NCBI RefSeq assembly: GCF_016909015.1
Contig: NZ_JAFBFA010000003.1
Coordinates: forward strand, 124,001-188,000
Source: Gracilibacillus alcaliphilus
GTDB lineage: Bacteria > Bacillota > Bacilli > Bacillales > Amphibacillaceae
Direction of reading: 5' to 3'
DNA: 64,000 nucleotides
Shown here piece after piece: positions 46,833 to 55,910 of the stretch. Numbering within the stretch: position 1 is the first letter of the stretch; each line of letters starts with the position of its first letter. The notes under the pieces are model-generated. The model worked only from the letters and a program-made list of their open reading frames with translations, searched no databases and had not been told where the DNA came from. Made by a program: the position numbers and the translations under genes.

Positions 46833-46896
46833 AAGCAGTATTCAAACATCTAGCATGCAATCCTAGAATACAGCCTGTCGTATTGCTTTATTTTGT

Positions 46897-46935
46897 AAAA
46901 TGACTGAGCAGAGCAATTGACACTCAGTCATTTTT
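46897..46935. terminator. Bidirectional terminator after sspP
   Basis: A 12-bp perfect stem (AAAATGACTGAG with CTCAGTCATTTT, 14-base loop) gives U-tracts in both directions, serving sspP and the convergent gene ending at 46976. Confidence 0.85.
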
Positions 46936-46975
46936 CGTAAGCTCCCCTTTGACACAGTCATCCTATACACGCAGG

Positions 46976-47440
46976 TCACCTTTTAACAGCAAAAAAGTAG
47001 CATACTCCGCCAAGCATCCAGAACGGCTCCCAGAAGACTAATCTCCAAAATGTTGCATAAGCATCTAAATCAAACTGTAAAAGGTTAATAGCACTCATAG
47101 AAATCGTTATAAAATTCAATAAACCATACAAAAATAATAAAACACCTGCCGCTTTTGCTATATAGTAAAGTATCTTCTTTATGACAGCATTACTCCACTG
47201 AACAAAAAGCAATAACAATAATATAGCACCAAGTAATTTTATCAATCCAGTAAGCCACACAATCATGATAAATGAAGGTTCAGGATTGAGGGACATCTCA
47301 TATACAGCCCCACCAAGAGATCTAACCCCAAGCATACCACCAATTGCCCAATAAAAACTCATCCCTGCAAAAATAATAGTCCAAGCTATTCCTAAAACAA
47401 CGAACCAATGATTACGTCTAAAAGAGAAACTTTGTTCCAT
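46976..47440 (-). CDS. DUF3995-like integral membrane protein
   Basis: 154 aa with four predicted transmembrane helices (starting near residues 13, 58, 88 and 128). The C-terminal FWRLVFWEPFWMLGGVCYFF and the early FYWAIGG fit DUF3995 proteins. Function unknown. GGGAGGGAG precedes the ATG. Confidence 0.65.
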   Translation of the reverse strand: MEQSFSFRRNHWFVVLGIAWTIIFAGMSFYWAIGGMLGVRSLGGAVYEMSLNPEPSFIMIVWLTGLIKLLGAILLLLLFVQWSNAVIKKILYYIAKAAGVLLFLYGLLNFITISMSAINLLQFDLDAYATFWRLVFWEPFWMLGGVCYFFAVKR

Positions 47441-47493
47441 TTTCTCCCTCCCTATTGGGATTCAAACAAATAAAGAGCTAAAATCGTGAGTAC

Positions 47494-47967
47494 TTATATA
47501 AGTTCCTTTACAAATAATACCCTATCTCGACCTGACCCATCATAGTCTGTACTCACAGGAATACCGTCGATTGACTTATCACCAGATTCAATCGCAAAGC
47601 CCATTCTTTGATGATATGCTATCGATACTTTGTTAACCGGCGAAGTAACACAACGAATTTTGGTGCAATTCTCAAGCTGAGCCTTAGCGAAAAACTGCTG
47701 ATAAAGTACTCTGCCAATCTTTTGTTTACGATGATGGGGATGAACGCCAACAAAATGGATGTATGCTTCTTTTGGGTAAGTCTGAGATAGAAAGCCAATT
47801 AGAAAACCGACCACCTCTTCATCCACTTCGGCAATAAAACTAGTATCATTAAAATGATCAAAAAACAGCCTTGGAAGCATATCCGACATCTGACGACCTC
47901 CCCACCAATCATTAATTAATGGTGATACCGTATTATAATCTGCACTTCGCACTGTTCGTATCTGCAT
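47494..47967 (-). CDS. GNAT-family N-acetyltransferase
   Basis: 157 aa. The acetyl-CoA-binding motif A is VHPHHRKQKIGRVLYQQF near residues 75-92, preceded by the beta-strand EVVGFLIGFLSQ. The substrate cannot be told. AAGGAGG precedes the ATG at 47967. Single gene. Confidence 0.85.
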   Translation of the reverse strand: MQIRTVRSADYNTVSPLINDWWGGRQMSDMLPRLFFDHFNDTSFIAEVDEEVVGFLIGFLSQTYPKEAYIHFVGVHPHHRKQKIGRVLYQQFFAKAQLENCTKIRCVTSPVNKVSIAYHQRMGFAIESGDKSIDGIPVSTDYDGSGRDRVLFVKELI

Positions 47968-48222
47968 GTTTTCCTCCTTATCGATAAGTGTTACAGTTAT
48001 TCTAACATAGTTTTTTAACTAAGTTGGTTATCTCTATCCATAAACTAGGTTAGAGAAGCTAGTATCCTTTAACTTTTCTATAGGTTTTCGTTGATAATGT
48101 AGACACGTTGATTGAACTTACTTACCTCACATTTTTTTCACGAAGTTAAGACCTATGGTTCAACCGATGCCATATAACCTTAATTAATGCACCTCTTGAT
48201 CCAAAGTAATTGATTCCTATGC

Positions 48223-48687
48223 TTAGTCAGCTTCCATTTGAGTATTGAACTCATTTTTTTCTTCGACTGCACGAATATAGTGCCCGTCCGGATCATAAAA
48301 AGTGAAATAACCAAAATCATTAGTAAATACAGGTTCATTATCAATATGAGCTCCAGCTTGTTTAATCCGTTCATGCAAAGCAAGCAAATCGTTCGTTAAT
48401 ATCTCAATCACTGTCACGTGCCCTGTACTGCTTGTGATAAAGAATGAACGAGGAAATACAAACTTCAATTGTGTGACATCTTCCGGTTTGGTTTCCATCA
48501 AAAAAATGCCCGGCCCGTTTCCATTTTTCAGTGAAACATGTGCCTCCCCAAATGAATAGTCTGCTGAAATCAATTTGAAGCCTAATATATCACAATAAAA
48601 ATCGACTGATTTTTTCAAATTTGTTACTGGAAACCTCATGCAGCAGTAACCGATTACATCTGCACCATTCTCCTTTTTGTTCAACAT
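48223..48687 (-). CDS. VOC-family protein (glyoxalase/bleomycin-resistance fold)
   Basis: 154 aa with two beta-alpha-beta-beta-beta modules. KKSVDFYCDILGFKL opens the fold and FTFYDPDGHYIRAVE closes it, the usual end with the metal-binding Glu. The family includes antibiotic-binding proteins, isomerases and dioxygenases; no specific function is evident. AAGGAG precedes the ATG. Confidence 0.8.
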   Translation of the reverse strand: MLNKKENGADVIGYCCMRFPVTNLKKSVDFYCDILGFKLISADYSFGEAHVSLKNGNGPGIFLMETKPEDVTQLKFVFPRSFFITSSTGHVTVIEILTNDLLALHERIKQAGAHIDNEPVFTNDFGYFTFYDPDGHYIRAVEEKNEFNTQMEAD

Positions 48688-48728
48688 ATTCTACATCTCC
48701 TTTTTAGATCTATTTTAGTTGTGAATTA

Positions 48729-48896
48729 CTAGATTATCACTTGCTTTTTCAGCGCACCCCATTTTGCTTCTTTGCCTGTGCCTATAGCGAGAGTTATTTC
48801 ATACCGTCCAAAGGTCTTAACTATATGTTCCTCATGTTGGAATACAACACACTCTTGTACTCCGCTTTTCCTCCCTAAAATTCGAAGTAATACCAT
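48729..48896 (-). CDS. Possible small protein coupled to the ABC-2 permease
   Basis: 55 aa from the ATG at 48896. AAAGGAA lies 7 bases before it, overlapping the permease stop codon at 48910, which suggests translational coupling. The sequence alternates strands and charged turns (GVQECVVFQHEEHIVKTFGR). No family recognised; it may be a chance frame. Confidence 0.4.
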   Translation of the reverse strand: MVLLRILGRKSGVQECVVFQHEEHIVKTFGRYEITLAIGTGKEAKWGALKKQVII

Positions 48897-48909
48897 CTGC
48901 TCGTTCCTT

Positions 48910-49629
48910 TCAATCCACATCTGCTTTCTGAAAATAAACCACCATGACGACAAAGCCTAACAAGGCCGTAAAGGCAATAATGATATAAGAATATTCCGGC
49001 GGATAGGTTGGCGGGAGGGTATGATTGGCTATATCTCCTGCCGCTGCCCATGGAAATAGAGCTCGATGTTCCGAATTTCCACTCATAACATTTATCAAAG
49101 TAATAACAACTGTAAAAATAATAGTGGGCACATAATTTTTCATCACAAGTGTTACCAAAATAATAGGAGTGGAAAGGATAAACAACAGCAAGCCGCCTAC
49201 AGCAAATTGACGGATAGATGCTAATAACAGGTCAACAGTTAGTCCGTCAAACTGTGTTAACCAGCCTAAAAATAACGTAAGGGCCCAGGCAATTGCGGTC
49301 AAAAACATGATCCATAAGAAAAGCAGCAGCATTTTACTCATAATAAAGCTTATTCGTGATACAGGGATAGTAAATAGATTTTTCAGTGTATCCTCCACAT
49401 ATTCGCGATTGAACAAATAGGTAGTCACCACTCCATATAAAGGAACCCCAATAATCAGCACCGTATATAAATTCACATTGTAAAACAGGTCTTGAAAAGG
49501 GGTAGATGGCTCATTCAAAAAAGTAGCTATTACCACAACAAAAGGGGCTACAACTGATCCAAGAATGCTGATCACAAACATACTGGAACGTTTAAGCTTC
49601 AGCAATTCTGCCAATACTAAATTAACCAA
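48910..49629 (-). CDS. ABC-2 type transporter permease
   Basis: 239 aa from the TTG at 49629 (SD GGGGGTGG 5 bases upstream). Six hydrophobic helices. The first residues LVNLVLAELLKLKRSSMFVI are typical of peptide-antibiotic immunity permeases, whose N-terminus reads as a short helix before TM1. It overlaps the ATPase gene by 8 bases. Together with the ATPase and the two-component genes it forms a lantibiotic/bacitracin-type self-defence or export module; the substrate is unknown. Confidence 0.85.
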   Translation of the reverse strand: MVNLVLAELLKLKRSSMFVISILGSVVAPFVVVIATFLNEPSTPFQDLFYNVNLYTVLIIGVPLYGVVTTYLFNREYVEDTLKNLFTIPVSRISFIMSKMLLLFLWIMFLTAIAWALTLFLGWLTQFDGLTVDLLLASIRQFAVGGLLLFILSTPIILVTLVMKNYVPTIIFTVVITLINVMSGNSEHRALFPWAAAGDIANHTLPPTYPPEYSYIIIAFTALLGFVVMVVYFQKADVD

Positions 49630-50539
49630 TCGTACCACCCCCGACCAATTTTTCAAAGTAATCCTCCAGCCGGTCTTCACTTAACTGTATTTTTAATACG
49701 TCTATATCATGCTGGACAAACAGCTTATTCATTAATGCTCGTTCCTCAAGCTGCGAGTATATCCGGATTCTTCCCTCGTCATATACTTGGTAATCAAACA
49801 TCTGAAAGTGTTTCTCCAATAGCATGATTGCTTTATTATCATTCGATACTTGGAACTCAAGGTATTTGCGATTTTTTTGCCGAAGCTGGTCAAGGTCTAT
49901 CTCTTCCAGAAGTTTTCCTTTATGTATGACCCCCATATGATCAGCCAACTGTTCAACTTCTGATAGAATATGGCTCGATATAAAGATGGTTATATTCCTT
50001 TCTGCTGCAAGGGACTTTATCAGCCTTCTCATTTCCTTTATGCCAATAGGATCTAAACCATTGGTAGGTTCATCTAATATTAAGAGTTCCGGATAATGGA
50101 GGAGAGCCCTGGCAATCCCTAATCTCTGTTTCATACCTAATGAATATTTACCAACCAGCTTTTTCTTTTCATTTTGCAGCCCAACAATTTCTAATGCCTC
50201 ATAAATGGCATTTTTCTTGTGTATTCCCTGAATTCTTGCGTTAATCATCAGATTTTCTTTAGCAGTTAAATTTTCGTAAAACCCCGGTGTTTCCACAATA
50301 GAGCCAATTCGTCGTAATATTCCTTTCTTGTTGCTGGACAAATTCTCGCCAAACAGCTCAATTTCTCCATCAGTCGGTTGGATAAGACCCAATAACATCC
50401 GAATGGTAGTTGTTTTACCAGCCCCATTTCGGCCAAGAAAGCCGTAAATATCCCCGTGATTAACTGTTATACTCAGTTGATCCACAGCTTTTTGATCCCC
50501 ATATGCCTTTGTTAAATTGGTTGTTTTAATAACACTCAT
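49622..50539 (-). CDS. ABC transporter ATP-binding protein, antibiotic-resistance type
   Basis: 305 aa. Walker A GRNGAGKT at 36-43, signature YSLGMKQRLG near 130, Walker B LLILDEPTNGLDP near 150, and a C-terminal regulatory tail of about 90 residues as in BcrA/NukF-like ATPases. It energises the overlapping permease. GCAGGTG precedes the ATG at 50539. Confidence 0.92.
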   Translation of the reverse strand: MSVIKTTNLTKAYGDQKAVDQLSITVNHGDIYGFLGRNGAGKTTTIRMLLGLIQPTDGEIELFGENLSSNKKGILRRIGSIVETPGFYENLTAKENLMINARIQGIHKKNAIYEALEIVGLQNEKKKLVGKYSLGMKQRLGIARALLHYPELLILDEPTNGLDPIGIKEMRRLIKSLAAERNITIFISSHILSEVEQLADHMGVIHKGKLLEEIDLDQLRQKNRKYLEFQVSNDNKAIMLLEKHFQMFDYQVYDEGRIRIYSQLEERALMNKLFVQHDIDVLKIQLSEDRLEDYFEKLVGGGTIG

Positions 50540-50615
50540 TCCACAACACCTGCTTTCAATTAAGTTGATAGTTTCTATTATAGGGGATTGATTTTAATAG
50601 GGACTTAACCATTTC

Positions 50616-51656
50616 TTAATTGTTTCTTAATTGGCTCTTACCCGTATGTTTAGGGATCAAAAAACCAAAGGTTGTTTTTTTCCATGGCATACTTTCCACC
50701 CAAATCTGGCCATGGTTTCTTTCTACCAGCTCCTTCGCAATAGACAATCCTAAGCCACTGCCGCCATATGAACGATTCCTTGAATCCTCCCCGCGATACA
50801 TTCTCTCAAAGATGTTCTCCATATCTTCGTCTGAAATACCAGGCCCCCGATCCCAAATAAGCATTTGATAGTTATTGTCAGTCTCGATCAATTCGACTCC
50901 CAAAATTCCTCCATCCTTGCCATAATGCAGTGCATTCTTTATTACATTCCCAATAATTCGAATCAGACTTTGATGATCCGCCATGATATAACAAGTGTCC
51001 TCTGGGATATGAACTTTTAACTCGATTCCCTCTTTTTTCAGTTCAGGTAAAAACGAAATAACAGATTCTCTGGCAACCTCTGCAAAGTCCAGCCGTTCTT
51101 CCTTTAGTGTGAATTCATCAGCATCCAGTTTGGCCATATCAAAAAGATCATCTAACAACTGTTTTAAACTGTTCGCTTTTTTGGATACGGTTGCTATATA
51201 TTCATTTCGTTCCTGTTCTGAAATAGATATGTCATCTTGTAAAGCGTCGATATATCCAATAATCGAAGTAAGCGGAGTGCGGATGTCATGTGAAATACTG
51301 GATAAAATCCTCTTTCTTGCTGTTTGAGACTTGATAGACTGGATTTGGATCTTTTCCAGCTGTTCAAGTAAGTCATTGATAGAAAAAGTCAACTCATCTA
51401 GAGCTTTGTCATGATTAGCCAATAATCTTGTATTGGCATTCTCATATACAGCTCGTTTCAATTCTGTATCCATGCGCTTAAGCTGAGCAAAGTAGCGGAT
51501 TCTTGTCGATAATAAAATGACCGTTACCAGACATACCCCTAAAAACAAGCACCAACTTATGATAGCTGGCATTGGCTCATTTATATCTATCATTAATATA
51601 CCAGTTATCATAAGTAACTGAAGCACCAATAGTATGCTAACCTTGTCATTTCTCAT
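50616..51656 (-). CDS. Sensor histidine kinase
   Basis: 346 aa from the ATG at 51656 (SD GGTGAG; 11-base overlap with the response regulator). Two closely spaced transmembrane helices (near residues 8-25 and 33-52) with almost no external loop, as in intramembrane-sensing kinases that rely on an ABC transporter for signal. H-box SSISHDIRTPLTSIIGY (His near 123), N-box NVIKNALHYG, and G-boxes DRGPGISDED and GGSGLGLSIAKELV. It probably senses cell-envelope stress together with the adjacent ABC transporter. Confidence 0.9.
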   Translation of the reverse strand: MRNDKVSILLVLQLLMITGILMIDINEPMPAIISWCLFLGVCLVTVILLSTRIRYFAQLKRMDTELKRAVYENANTRLLANHDKALDELTFSINDLLEQLEKIQIQSIKSQTARKRILSSISHDIRTPLTSIIGYIDALQDDISISEQERNEYIATVSKKANSLKQLLDDLFDMAKLDADEFTLKEERLDFAEVARESVISFLPELKKEGIELKVHIPEDTCYIMADHQSLIRIIGNVIKNALHYGKDGGILGVELIETDNNYQMLIWDRGPGISDEDMENIFERMYRGEDSRNRSYGGSGLGLSIAKELVERNHGQIWVESMPWKKTTFGFLIPKHTGKSQLRNN

Positions 51657-52359
51657 TTGGCTCACCAACAAACTTATAACCAATTCCCCAAACTGTTTGG
51701 ATAAATTTTGGATTGGAGGGATCTGTTTCTATTTTCTTTCTGAGTTTCCTGATATGAACCATAACGGTATTATCATCTTCAATATAGTCACTTCCCCAAA
51801 CATGACGAAATAGCTGTGTTTTTGTGAATACTTGTTCAGGATGGGCAGCCAGAAATCGAAGCAATTCAAATTCTTTTGCAGTTAAAGCGACCTCTGCTCC
51901 ATTCTGGATGACGGCATATTTTTTTAGATCAATCGTCAAACCGCTAAACTGGATTAAACTCTGTTCCAATGCTTCCACATTACTGCCCAATATCAAGAAC
52001 CGTCTCATTAGCGATTTGACCCTGGCAACCACTTCATGAATGCTGAACGGTTTGGTAATATAATCATCCGCTCCAATACCTAATCCCAAAACCTTCTCTG
52101 CCTCTTGATCCTTGGCAGTGAGCATTAATATTGGAATATTTGTTTTATTTCTAAGCCGTCTGCACACCTCAATACCATCGATCTTTGGCATCATTAAATC
52201 CAAAATAAGGAGGCTGTATCGGTGTTTATCAAATAAATACAGAGCTTCCTCACCATTTACAGCAATATCTATCTCATATCGTTCTCTTTCCAAGTATTTC
52301 TTCAGCAAATCACTAATTTCCTTCTCGTCTTCTGCTATCAATATTCGAATATCTTCCAT
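51646..52359 (-). CDS. OmpR/PhoB-family response regulator
   Basis: 237 aa. Receiver domain with Asp-10/11, phosphoacceptor D54 (LLILDLMMP), Thr in LMLTAKD and Lys in YITKPF. C-terminal winged helix from about residue 140 (LTAKEFELLRFLAAHPEQVF, DNTVMVHIRKLRKKIE). It forms an operon with the kinase and probably the ABC genes. GCAGGTG precedes the ATG. Confidence 0.92.
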   Translation of the reverse strand: MEDIRILIAEDEKEISDLLKKYLERERYEIDIAVNGEEALYLFDKHRYSLLILDLMMPKIDGIEVCRRLRNKTNIPILMLTAKDQEAEKVLGLGIGADDYITKPFSIHEVVARVKSLMRRFLILGSNVEALEQSLIQFSGLTIDLKKYAVIQNGAEVALTAKEFELLRFLAAHPEQVFTKTQLFRHVWGSDYIEDDNTVMVHIRKLRKKIETDPSNPKFIQTVWGIGYKFVGEPNEK

Positions 52360-52512
52360 CGTTTCACCTGCTTTTTCTGATATTCATACGACATTTAGTT
52401 CGTTTACCTGTTACTTACCATATCATATTTTAGAAAAGATGAACTGGAAAAACTGTCTCCCCCTGCTTAGCCTTTTTCTAAAGTTTTAGAAAATGATTAG
52501 ATAAAACCTAAA

Positions 52513-52546
52513 ATAACCACCTCTCCGTCTATGGAAAGGTGGTTAT
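52513..52546 (-). terminator. Terminator after the broken kinase-like gene
   Basis: ATAACCACCT pairs with AGGTGGTTAT; the minus strand continues TTTAGGTTTTAT. It lies just after the pseudogene's TAA at 52554. Confidence 0.6.
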
Positions 52547-52553
52547 AGCTCAT

Positions 52554-53104
52554 TTACAGATTAAATCTTTCTTTAATCATTTTCGCTGCGTCTGCAGCCT
52601 CTAGGTGGGTATTGTTGATCTTGTTATAATTATCTTCTTGGATTTCACCTTTATAAGAATTTAACCTGTGATTTTCCATTGTCTCTCTCAAATTCTTCTC
52701 AGATAATTCCACATTTCTGTAGGCTTGTGTTCCAGCCGGTGCGGGCTTGTATTGCGGTTCAGCCTTTCTTCCAAAGCAGCCTCCAGTTCCACATAGTAAA
52801 CCACTGCGTCCTTTGATTCAAAAATTTCACGTATCTAAGCCACAGAATCCCAATCTTTCTGCAAGTCAAATGCCCACACATAGGTGAATATCAAACCGTC
52901 CAGATCACTCTCTGCAACTGCCTTAAATATTTCTTTACGAAATAGATCCACTAGCCGCCACATTTCTGAGTTTAAGTTAAAAAAAGGTGCCAGCAAATCA
53001 ATCGTCATATGATTATGAAGCAGTTTCAGCTCCGTTTTTCTCCAGTTCTTGCCCCACTGTATTTTCCCGACTGCTTGTGGTCCAAATAGAAAAACAAGCT
53101 TCAC
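52554..53104 (-). pseudogene. Broken P-loop (shikimate-kinase-like) nucleotide kinase gene
   Basis: The N-terminus MKLVFLFGPQAVGK has a P-loop, and LKLLHNHMTIDLLAPFF then FRKEIFKAVAESDL match small shikimate-kinase-like proteins of about 180 aa. Three kinds of lesion are visible. After the P-loop about 13 residues are garbled by two compensating frameshifts (near 53045-53068). An in-frame TAG interrupts at 52835. The continuation (IREIFESKDAVVYYVELEAA and LEERLNRNTSPHRLEHKPT) is frameshifted again near 52715, before an intact tail ending AKMIKERFNL. The original end is TAA at 52554. Confidence 0.85.
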
Positions 53105-53152
53105 CCAACCCCTCAGAGCATACCTTGATTTTTTTCAAAACAGATAATTGAT

Positions 53153-54016
53153 TCAACTACGCAGTTGACCTTCTATACAAGTAACAATATTCCCGCCAAG
53201 CAAAATTTTTCCATCCGGTTCAAATCTTACTTCAACGCGCCCATTCCTGCCTACACAATAGCCTTGACCAGCTGTATAACGTGAACCATGGATCAGCCCT
53301 AACTTCCTCACCACCGTGGCAACACAGCCATTACCACTGCCACAAACAGGATCCTCCGGCACACCTTCACTAGGAGCAAACGAACGAACTTCAAAGGCAG
53401 GGTCTGCATTTGATGTTGTGGCTCCAAATACTGTTACACCAGTTACGCCCGGCGGCGTCAGAGAAGCCAGTTTTTCCATATTTGGGCGTAAATGATGCAC
53501 CTCTTCAGCATCCGACAGTTGCAATGTCATCCATACAGCGCCTACATCAACCGTCAGACTAGCTTTCACGCGATCCACAGCTATGCCAAGGGCATTGGCC
53601 AGCTGCTGAACATACTCGTGGTCGATTGCTTTTATCTGTGGATCAGGCAGGGCGAAAAACAATTTTTCTCCCTCTATCCTAATATCGACTAATCCGACAG
53701 CACTTTCCTGTACCAAGCGTCCTGCCGTTTTTGGCTTTCGACCATGTTTCAATATGGCAAAAGCCGAACCTAATGTAGGGTGACCGGCAAAAGGGAGTTC
53801 ACTTTTTGGTGTAAAGATCCGCAGTTTATAATCTGCTGCTGGATTGGTTGGTTGACAAACAAACGTCGTTTCCGATAAATTCGTCCAATTAGCAATCTCT
53901 TGCATTTCTTTAGTCGTTAAACCGTCACCTTCTAGTACAACGGCAACGGGATTTCCTTTAAATGGCGTATCTGTAAATACGTCTACTTGTTGAAATGGCA
54001 ACTGTAGTGTCATCAT
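53153..54016 (-). CDS. PhzF-family isomerase-like protein
   Basis: 287 aa, two pseudo-symmetric DapF-like barrels. The PhzF signatures are NLSETTFVCQPT with the catalytic-type Glu near residue 48, PFAGHPTLGSAFAIL near 76, and CGSGNGCVA near 225. PhzF isomerises a chorismate-derived intermediate in phenazine synthesis, but most stand-alone homologues, like this one, have unknown substrates. There are no phenazine genes nearby. GAGGGGGAATGC precedes the ATG. Confidence 0.87.
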   Translation of the reverse strand: MMTLQLPFQQVDVFTDTPFKGNPVAVVLEGDGLTTKEMQEIANWTNLSETTFVCQPTNPAADYKLRIFTPKSELPFAGHPTLGSAFAILKHGRKPKTAGRLVQESAVGLVDIRIEGEKLFFALPDPQIKAIDHEYVQQLANALGIAVDRVKASLTVDVGAVWMTLQLSDAEEVHHLRPNMEKLASLTPPGVTGVTVFGATTSNADPAFEVRSFAPSEGVPEDPVCGSGNGCVATVVRKLGLIHGSRYTAGQGYCVGRNGRVEVRFEPDGKILLGGNIVTCIEGQLRS

Positions 54017-54201
54017 GCATTCCCCCTCTAGGTTAAAGAATTTTTGTTATCTATTTAGCTCACAAATTTGATTAGTTAGCATTATACTATATATATTCCC
54101 AAAATTATATTTCATATAGAAAAATCTTTCAAAGATTAACCTATTACTACATTATCTCCGTTAGACATTGGCCTTTGAGCAATAAACCCAAATACTGTTT
54201 T

Positions 54202-54319
54202 ATAAAGCGAAACTTCATTCAGCGGGGGTACGACACGACATCGCAAACTTAGTCTGTTTCCTCCATCCCCCGCTCTCCCACTTAGAAATGACGTGTTCCC
54301 TTATTTCTTGAAGTGGGAG
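54202..54319. other. Structured intergenic region with shared repeat motif and two adjacent hairpins
   Basis: The 15-mer ATAAAGCGAAACTTC (54202-54216; also at 46565) leads into AGCGGGGG (54221-54228), which pairs with CCCCCGCT (54267-54274). It is followed at once by CTCCCACTT (54275-54283) pairing with AAGTGGGAG (54311-54319). No open frame. It could be a decayed repeat or an untranslated RNA. The remaining parts of the 54017-54557 gap show nothing recognisable. Confidence 0.4.
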
Positions 54320-54557
54320 TCTCACAGCCAGTTACACTGCGATAAAAAAAGAGCAGTCATTCTGTCTTGTTCCATATGGAATACATCGAATGCTACAACT
54401 AACAAGACTTGGTGAGAGGTTTTAAAAAACCGAGCTTTTTATGATAAAATGAAATGATGACGTTTTTGTAAATATGGCTTCTGGCTCCATCGAAGAAATA
54501 TCTTTAATTTTCCACCATACTATCACAACATTTTATAAAAAGGAGAAAAAACTAAAG

Positions 54558-54983
54558 ATGTCTACACTACAAATACTTTTAATTGCTCTTATTATCATTG
54601 GCATTATTTTTTTAATCTTTTTAAAAAGAAACCAACTTAATCCAGCACAGACACAAAAGGACCCAATCGAAGTTATCTTTGAAGCGCTGATTAAATTTAG
54701 AGTGGATCAAAATACAACCTCCCCTCTAGTATTCATCCATGCATTGAGATATATAAAGCGAGAGACGGGTATGGGGTTATTAGCGTTACTGAAACATCTA
54801 AAAAACCAGCAAACCCTGTTGCAAAAATTAGATAACCCTCAATTTGTACAGAATGTAAACGACATGCTGCAATCTCCGGAAAGTGAGTATAAAGCTGTAA
54901 AATACGTACAAGAACAGACTGGCTTAAATATGAATACTTCAGAAAAGATTGTCCTTGTATTTAAGAAGAAGGAACTGCTATAA
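54558..54983 (+). CDS. Membrane-anchored protein with two ribosomal L7/L12-like motifs
   Basis: 141 aa from the ATG at 54558 (AAGGAG lies 12 bases upstream, longer than usual). One N-terminal helix (LQILLIALIIIGIIFLIFL) then a cytoplasmic part. Two copies of a pattern seen in the L7/L12 C-terminal domain are visible: ALRYIKRETGMGLLALLKHL (about residues 75-94) and AVKYVQEQTGLNMNTSEKIV (about 116-135). In L7/L12 this helix binds elongation factors; whether these do is unknown. Upstream in-frame codons lack a ribosome-binding site. Confidence 0.55.
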   Translation: MSTLQILLIALIIIGIIFLIFLKRNQLNPAQTQKDPIEVIFEALIKFRVDQNTTSPLVFIHALRYIKRETGMGLLALLKHLKNQQTLLQKLDNPQFVQNVNDMLQSPESEYKAVKYVQEQTGLNMNTSEKIVLVFKKKELL

Positions 54984-55090
54984 AGGAAGATGACAAAACC
55001 CCGGTTGGAGAACAGATTTAGAATAAGGACAGAATCTGAAGCACGATTTAAGAAAACCCAAGAAGAGTATGGCCTCAGCAGATTTACAAG

Positions 55091-55130
55091 AGTGTGTTCA
55101 AAAAAGGCCGAGAAGTTCAAAGCAGCGTAG
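55091..55130. repeat. Fragment of the MITE-like repeat found at 37447-37589
   Basis: GTGTTCAA, a 9-base insertion-like run, then GAAGTTCAAAGCAGCGTAG align with the left end of the 37-kb element (GAAGTTCAAAGCGGCGCAG). The right end is missing. The rest of the 54984-55349 gap has no supported feature. Confidence 0.55.
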
Positions 55131-55349
55131 TTAAATAATCGAACGTATGCTTTTAATATATGAATCGTAATAAAAAATCGAGTCTATTCTCCCTACACTC
55201 TTTTCAGAAGAACGATTTACTTCCACCATGGCGATAGATCATGGAACACATACCAATCAGTTTAGGATACAAACAGCAATTTGAAAGAAACCTTATGGCC
55301 ACTCCATGCTATAATAACTAAGTGTAAATAAAAACTTGGAGGTTATGTA

Positions 55350-55778
55350 ATGGGAACAGATAAACCAGTAAAGATAACCATTGAAGCAATTGTTCAAGCA
55401 CCTGTTCATCAAGTATGGGAACATTGGACAGAGCCGGAACATATCACAAAATGGTCCTTTGCCTCTGATGAATGGCACGCACCAAAAGCCGAAAATGATT
55501 TACGAACTGGCGGCAGTTTTGTCACAAGAATGGAAGCAAAAGATGGAAGCTTTGGATTTGATTTCAGCGGTGTTTATGATGAAGTGAAAACAAATGAATT
55601 GATTTCTTATACACTCGGCGATGGAAGAAAAGTGATAATCACCTTTGTTAGTCAAGGCAATGATACGAAGATAATAGAAGTGTTTGAAGCAGAAGCCGAG
55701 AATTCCATTGCCATGCAAAAGGAAGGCTGGCAGGCTATTTTAGATAATTTCAAAACATATAGTGAGCTTGCTAAATAA
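55350..55778 (+). CDS. SRPBCC/AHSA1-domain protein
   Basis: 142 aa. A START-like helix-grip fold: ITIEAIVQAPVHQVWEHWTE, then WHAPKAENDLRTGGSF, ISYTLGDGRKVIITF and the closing helix KEGWQAILDNFKTY. Such proteins bind small hydrophobic ligands; the role is unknown. TTGGAGG lies upstream of the ATG. Confidence 0.85.
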   Translation: MGTDKPVKITIEAIVQAPVHQVWEHWTEPEHITKWSFASDEWHAPKAENDLRTGGSFVTRMEAKDGSFGFDFSGVYDEVKTNELISYTLGDGRKVIITFVSQGNDTKIIEVFEAEAENSIAMQKEGWQAILDNFKTYSELAK

Positions 55779-55791
55779 TTAACAGAGAATT

Positions 55792-55831
55792 GTCGAGGCT
55801 GCTGCACAACTAATAGTGCAGCAGCCTCGAC
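55792..55831. other. Strong 16-bp hairpin without U-tract
   Basis: GTCGAGGCTGCTGCAC and its exact complement flank an 8-base loop, just after the SRPBCC gene. There is no run of T on either side, so a factor-independent terminator is doubtful; it may be a stabilising 3' hairpin or a small palindromic repeat. Confidence 0.6.
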
Positions 55832-55910
55832 TGATATGCCCTTACGTTTAGCTTTCGTTTGCTGGAAATAGCAAAACGATGATTTCTTAACAGTCTGAAT
55901 TTCTTTATTA

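Noticed and set aside
53153..54016. Phenazine biosynthesis locus
   Set aside because: Only a PhzF-like gene is present; no other phenazine gene lies nearby, so the name reflects family only.
55792..55831. Terminator after the SRPBCC gene
   Set aside because: The stem is strong but neither side has a U-tract; listed only as a hairpin.
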